Part shown: positions 62,901-64,000 of the stretch, one piece after another
Position numbering within the stretch: the stretch's first letter is position 1
Layout of the letters: every line of letters begins with the position of its first letter
NCBI GenBank assembly: GCA_001939145.1
Contig: LSRX01000696.1
Coordinates: 46,325 to 110,324, forward strand
Length of the DNA: 64,000 bases
Source of the DNA: Symbiodinium microadriaticum
Taxonomy: Eukaryota > Sar > Dinophyceae > Suessiales > Symbiodiniaceae
Reading direction: 5' to 3'
Made by a program: the position numbers and the translations under genes
The notes under the pieces: generated by a model
Seen by the model: only the letters and a program-made list of their open reading frames with translations
Databases searched by the model: none
Told to the model about the DNA's origin: nothing

Positions 62901-63332
62901 TTAGGATACATTGCCTGCCTTGACCAGCTCCTCACCTGCCAAACGAGACCTTCACCGTTCTCAAGCGAATGCATACATTTATATACCATTATTGTTATGA
63001 TTCAGCTATTCATGATTCTTATTGTCAACTTATTGAGGCAGCCAACCCTAAACTCAAAACTTTCAACCCTGACAGCCTGACCTGGCCTGGAGGTGCTCGG
63101 CATGGTAGAAGTAGGCCATGACACCTGTTTCACTTTCTGCAAACCTTAACAACTTGCTGCGACTACTACCCGCGTTAGCTGCTCTGCGCAGCGATTCTGG
63201 AGTCTGCTCACACTGATAAGCACGTCCGTGCGGCTCAGCATTGAAACGCGGCAGGATTCGCTAGCACTAGCGCTGCAGTAGACACCCGCCTTTCAGGCCA
63301 TAGACGCACATTTCCAGGACGCCAAAGATATC
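43375..63332 (-). CDS. hcp: Hybrid-cluster protein (HCP), at least 21 micro-exons
   Basis: HCP carries a [4Fe-2O-2S]-type hybrid cluster and reduces nitric oxide and hydroxylamine; it serves in nitrosative-stress defence. The 21 located exons (listed separately) total 1,146 bp and encode about 380 residues in HCP order, ending at a TAA at 43,375-43,377. Conserved landmarks are [79 protein letters not shown] and KNIRLGP. The seven cluster ligands known from the family are all present: His in SGHD, Glu in THGE, Cys in TSNC, GGCDG, LGCGK and GQCND, and Glu in WFEQK, with the nearby Lys. No frameshift or stop was needed, so the gene looks functional. The N-terminal Cys cluster region (~190 residues) should lie beyond 64,000. 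One exon between 62,471 and 58,891 was not located. Confidence 0.93.
43929..43977 (-). CDS. hcp: HCP exon 20 of those located
   Basis: [16 protein letters not shown]. Acceptor CAAG|G, donor AAG|GCTCGC. Confidence 0.94.
44788..44825 (-). CDS. hcp: HCP exon 19 of those located
   Basis: [12 protein letters not shown] plus two bases of Leu. Acceptor GGAG|GCT, donor GAGCT|GCACC (chosen because it restores the usual spacing to KNIRLGP). Confidence 0.9.
45051..46518. repeat. (TATTA)n satellite inside an HCP intron
   Basis: About 290 units of TATTA. The core (about 45,410-46,410) is essentially perfect; the edges mix TTACA and TTATATA variants. It fills most of the 1,723-bp intron between HCP exons 18 and 19. 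Confidence 0.97.
46549..46603 (-). CDS. hcp: HCP exon 18 of those located
   Basis: [18 protein letters not shown]; ligand Glu and nearby Lys of WFEQK. Acceptor CCAG|G, donor AAG|GCTCC. Its 3' end is about 30 bp from the ATATT satellite. Confidence 0.94.
46630..46720 (+). repeat. TTTAGGG-type array in HCP intron
   Basis: TTTAGGG, TTGAGGG and TTCGGGG heptamers in the intron between exons 17 and 18, antisense to the gene. Confidence 0.85.
47248..47323 (-). CDS. hcp: HCP exon 17 of those located
   Basis: [20 protein letters not shown] then AEAL; ligand Cys of GQCND. Acceptor TAAG|GC, donor GG|GTGCTG. Confidence 0.94.
47478..47559 (-). CDS. hcp: HCP exon 16 of those located
   Basis: [20 protein letters not shown] then GTIGGIP; includes the ligand Cys of LGCGK. 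Acceptor CAAG|GAT, donor CCAC|GCCCC. Confidence 0.94.
47675..47837. repeat. (AGCAGT)n hexanucleotide and (CGT)n array in HCP intron
   Basis: AGTAGC units with AGAAGC and AGTCGC variants, then GTAGTAGTCGTCGTC. The Ala/Val or Thr/Ala frames over it are repeat products. Confidence 0.95.
48283..48341 (-). CDS. hcp: HCP exon 15 of those located
   Basis: [19 protein letters not shown]; Cys of GGCDG is the persulfidated ligand of the family. Acceptor GCAG|GT, donor CCC|GTCGCC. Confidence 0.93.
48602..48634 (-). CDS. hcp: HCP exon 14 of those located
   Basis: [10 protein letters not shown] between split Gly codons; family K(H)(I/F)F(L/V)(L/I)GG. Acceptor AAAG|GC at the end of a tcccctttaag-type repeat, donor GGAG|GCATG. 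Confidence 0.9.
49095..49289. other. Assembly gap (195 N) in HCP intron
   Basis: Undetermined bases between a CATCATC-rich tract and a poly-G, within the intron between exons 13 and 14. Confidence 1.
49290..49388. repeat. Poly-G then (CTA)n/(CTCCTA)n microsatellite
   Basis: Twelve G followed by CTACTA and CTCCTA units. A CTACTACTA tract at 48,837-48,866 and CATCATC at 48,911-48,990 flank the gap on the other side. Confidence 0.95.
50107..50139 (-). CDS. hcp: HCP exon 13 of those located
   Basis: [10 protein letters not shown] between split Gly codons. Acceptor TCAG|GT, donor AAAG|GCTTG. Confidence 0.88.
50735..50762 (-). CDS. hcp: HCP exon 12 of those located
   Basis: At 28 bp the smallest exon: IGFGHAAVL plus one base. 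Acceptor TCAG|ATT (the only acceptor here not followed by G), donor TTGG|GAGTC (GA type). Confidence 0.88.
51427..52010 (-). repeat. CCCTAAA-type blocks in HCP intron
   Basis: CCCTAAACCCTAAGC arrays at 51,427-51,540, CCCTAAACTGC variants at 51,650-51,750 and CCCTACACCCTAAAC at 51,892-52,005, separated by unique DNA, in the 2.2-kb intron between exons 11 and 12. Confidence 0.9.
52100..52445 (+). repeat. Diverged TTTAGGG/TTTATGGG minisatellite in HCP intron
   Basis: Some 30 units alternating gctttatgggt, gtagg and tttaggg words, opposite in orientation to the CCCTAAA blocks just before it. Confidence 0.9.
52959..53015 (-). CDS. hcp: HCP exon 11 of those located
   Basis: [19 protein letters not shown]. 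Acceptor CCAG|GCG. The donor CTT|GCATAG best preserves length against the family; an earlier GT after EIK would shorten it by five residues. Confidence 0.8.
53643..53722 (-). CDS. hcp: HCP exon 10 of those located
   Basis: [20 protein letters not shown] then VSEDFT; the DRI(W/F)T..PVG landmark. Acceptor TCAG|GC, donor ACA|GCAAC. Confidence 0.93.
54046..54106 (-). CDS. hcp: HCP exon 9 of those located
   Basis: [20 protein letters not shown], with the ligand Cys of TSNC. Acceptor GAAG|GAG, donor ATGG|GCACC. It lies inside a 212-codon open frame (53,549-54,187) that otherwise translates intron. Confidence 0.93.
54384..54442. repeat. (CAT)n microsatellite in HCP intron
   Basis: Nearly uninterrupted CATCATC in the intron between exons 8 and 9; one CGT interruption. 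Confidence 0.95.
55471..55525 (-). CDS. hcp: HCP exon 8 of those located
   Basis: [18 protein letters not shown]; family pattern KY..L.G(H/N)(Y/F)G..W.NQQ. Acceptor CCAG|G, donor AGAAG|GACTGG (GA type). Confidence 0.92.
55678..55738. repeat. (GAC)n microsatellite in HCP intron
   Basis: GACGACGAC units giving poly-Asp, poly-Arg or poly-Thr frames; these are not separate genes. Confidence 0.95.
56623..56655 (-). CDS. hcp: HCP exon 7 of those located
   Basis: Only 33 bp: completes Glu, then [10 protein letters not shown] and two bases of Lys. Acceptor CCAG|G, donor CTGAA|GAATC (GA type). Confidence 0.9.
56705..57150. repeat. Telomere-like blocks, both orientations, in HCP intron
   Basis: TTTAGGG-type text at 56,710-56,800, then CCCTAAA-type at 56,965-57,010 and 57,075-57,142. 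Confidence 0.8.
57316..57462. repeat. (TA)n, (GA)n, (GATA)n microsatellite in HCP intron
   Basis: TATATA, GAGAGA, then GATAGATA with GACA variants, about 145 bp upstream (plus sense) of HCP exon 6. Confidence 0.95.
57606..57659 (-). CDS. hcp: HCP exon 6 of those located
   Basis: [17 protein letters not shown], with the ligand Glu of THGE split across the intron. Acceptor TGAG|G, donor GGAGA|GAGCC (GA type). Confidence 0.92.
57853..57918 (-). repeat. CCCTAAA array ending 17 bp from HCP exon 5
   Basis: Nine CCCTAAA/CCCTGAA/CCCTAGA units immediately downstream of the exon 5 donor. Confidence 0.9.
57935..57990 (-). CDS. hcp: HCP exon 5 of those located
   Basis: [18 protein letters not shown]; contains the cluster-ligand His of SGHDL. 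Acceptor CGAG|GAG, donor GG|GTGCC. Confidence 0.92.
58822..58891 (-). CDS. hcp: HCP exon 4 of those located
   Basis: [20 protein letters not shown] then PTQ; family pattern N(L/F)KVM.(I/L)LD......G.P.PTQV. Acceptor CCAG|G, donor CAG|GTGAAA. Confidence 0.9.
59315..59372. repeat. (GATGAT)/(GACGAT) microsatellite
   Basis: Triplet-based simple repeat inside the unresolved HCP intron 3-4 interval. Confidence 0.95.
60104..60250 (-). repeat. Interstitial CCCTAAA array
   Basis: About 20 units, many CCCCTAAA, in the HCP intron 3-4 interval; (CT)n lies just before it at 59,950-59,977. Confidence 0.9.
60353..60432 (+). repeat. Three-copy 24-bp TTTAGGG-derived minisatellite
   Basis: Gatttagggattatagggttta-type units repeated three times, then looser TTTAGGG text to 60,487. 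Confidence 0.9.
60795..61385. repeat. Telomere-like blocks, both orientations
   Basis: CCCTAAA/CCCCATAA text at 60,798-60,910, TTTAGGG at 61,012-61,098, CCCTAAA at 61,207-61,232 and 61,360-61,385. Confidence 0.8.
61465..61560. mobile_element. MITE-like inverted-repeat element (31-bp arms)
   Basis: Arm 61,465-61,495 (ctacccata ... agttccttttt) and arm 61,530-61,560 are reverse complements at 29 of 31 positions, with 34 bp between. No ORF. It lies in the unresolved HCP intron 3-4 interval. Confidence 0.8.
62471..62512 (-). CDS. hcp: HCP exon 3 of those located (end tentative)
   Basis: [13 protein letters not shown], matching the helix that follows the HA..L segment in HCP. Acceptor CCAG|G; the donor is taken as GC|GTGTGC but other GN sites are possible. 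Confidence 0.6.
63082..63124 (-). CDS. hcp: HCP exon 2 of those located
   Basis: [13 protein letters not shown] after the split Gly (ACAG|GT), donor CCAG|GTCAGG. Continues GLKG(A/V)xAY..HA. Confidence 0.8.
63290..63332 (-). CDS. hcp: HCP exon 1 of those located
   Basis: [14 protein letters not shown], then a split Gly codon. Acceptor GGAG|GAT; donor AAAG|GC. Corresponds to the LCLYGLKG helix before the second domain. Confidence 0.8.
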
Positions 63333-63680
63333 CTCCACGGAGTGAATGTCGGGTTATCCCTTGCTATGTGTTTGAAGCCGATTTCAACTTGCACCCCCGC
63401 CGAATTCCAAAATTTACCCTGCCGAAAGCCGGAGCCCAATCAACCGCACCCTCCTCAGAAAAAAGGAGGTGCAACCCCATGCAAACTGGGATGCACATAG
63501 TGAGGGCGCTGGGTGTCATGTGATCCATGTGGTAGAATCTGGTAGAAGCAAGAAATGTAGGTGGAGCAGCACCAGCTGGGCTCTTGAGGCCGTAAGTTTA
63601 GGCGAAAATCTCTTGGATGTCTCAGTCGACATATGTCTGCCCCGAATGCATACAGTCAAACTGTCACCTGCCTGCCTGCC

Positions 63681-63745
63681 AGCCTTGCTGCCTACTCATA
63701 CGTGTGCATACATACATACATACATACATACATACAGACATATAT

Positions 63746-63800
<55 letters not shown>

Positions 63801-64000
63801 CGCAGATACATACAGGCAGACATACAGACACACAGACATACAGACACACGGACAGACAGGCAGACAGACAGACAGACAGATACATACAGGCAGACATACA
63901 GACATACAGACACACCGACAGACAGACCGACAGACAGACAGACAGACAGACAGCCAGCCAGCCAGCCAGCCAGGCAGGCAGGCAGGCAGGCAGGCAGGCA
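63681..64000. repeat. Compound tetranucleotide microsatellite at window edge
   Basis: (CATA)n, then (CAGA)n with CACA variants to about 63,950, then (CAGC)n and (AGGC)n running off the end. Cys/Val-rich frames on the minus strand are repeat products. Confidence 0.97.

Noticed and set aside
63195-63220. CEQT tetrapeptide on the minus strand as the HCP N-terminal Cys motif
   Set aside because: It lies between HCP exons 1 and 2, downstream of sequence it should precede, and lacks the following GVCGK. A four-residue match is expected by chance at this scale.
63664-63915. Cys/Val/Ser-rich 69-83-residue frames
   Set aside because: Microsatellite (CAGA/CATA) translations in three registers.
1-64000. 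CRISPR arrays, tRNA/rRNA genes, dinoflagellate spliced-leader genes, bacterial operons
   Set aside because: Read for and not seen. Repeats with spacers here are telomere-like or simple-sequence DNA, and nothing resembles a prokaryotic gene cluster.

Overview
The window looks like nuclear DNA of a dinoflagellate, most likely Symbiodiniaceae or a close relative. The evidence is: (i) degenerate TTTAGGG/CCCTAAA telomere-type blocks scattered through the whole window in both orientations; (ii) introns that use GC and GA donors as well as GT, with AG|G acceptors; (iii) an ankyrin-repeat protein with the 'FVSHQW ... WYDFFSCPQ ... SIP.Y' signature that I associate with dinoflagellate genomes; (iv) many microsatellites and very low gene density. 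Species assignment is inference; no rRNA, tRNA or spliced-leader gene was seen.

Three protein genes can be named. All are on the minus strand. (1) From about 63.3 to 43.4 kb lies a gene for hybrid-cluster protein (HCP, NO/hydroxylamine reductase family). It is cut into at least 21 small exons (28-99 bp) spread over 20 kb, so a plain ORF search misses it. The exons join in frame, and all seven known hybrid-cluster ligand residues plus the nearby Lys are kept. Its introns carry a ~1.5 kb ATATT satellite, an assembly gap and several telomere-like arrays. The first ~190 residues should lie beyond the right edge, and one internal exon was not located. (2) From about 20.96 to 18.2 kb lies a two-exon ankyrin-repeat gene encoding 606 residues. 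(3) From about 33.3 to 32.06 kb (perhaps from 36.3 kb) lie exons of a prolyl-4-hydroxylase-like 2-oxoglutarate/Fe(II) oxygenase; its 3' end probably falls in the 886-bp gap at 31,011-31,896.

Other probable coding pieces were not identified: a plus-strand multi-exon gene at 10.65-12.7 kb, a two-exon piece at 5.84-6.16 kb, and single open blocks at 2.9-3.4, 16.6-17.2, 34.5-34.8 and 36.8-37.1 kb.

Layout: 1-0.8 kb AT pentanucleotide satellite; 0.8-9 kb mostly non-coding with telomere-like blocks and microsatellites; 9.1-9.7 kb degenerate minisatellite; 10.2-10.5 and 13.5-16.0 kb very AT-rich islands without ORFs; 18.2-21 kb ankyrin gene; 21.3-23.5 kb trinucleotide arrays with an inverted repeated head sequence; 23.5-31 kb non-coding, repeat-rich; 31-36.3 kb oxygenase gene; 36.3-43.3 kb mostly non-coding; 43.4-63.3 kb HCP gene; 63.7-64 kb CAGA/CATA/AGGC microsatellite running off the end.

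The recognised genes do not form a pathway together; no operon-like or defence system was seen. The main novelty is architectural: a conserved metalloenzyme in micro-exons with non-canonical donors and introns made largely of satellite and telomere-like DNA, plus several short inverted-repeat elements, some of which abut splice acceptors.
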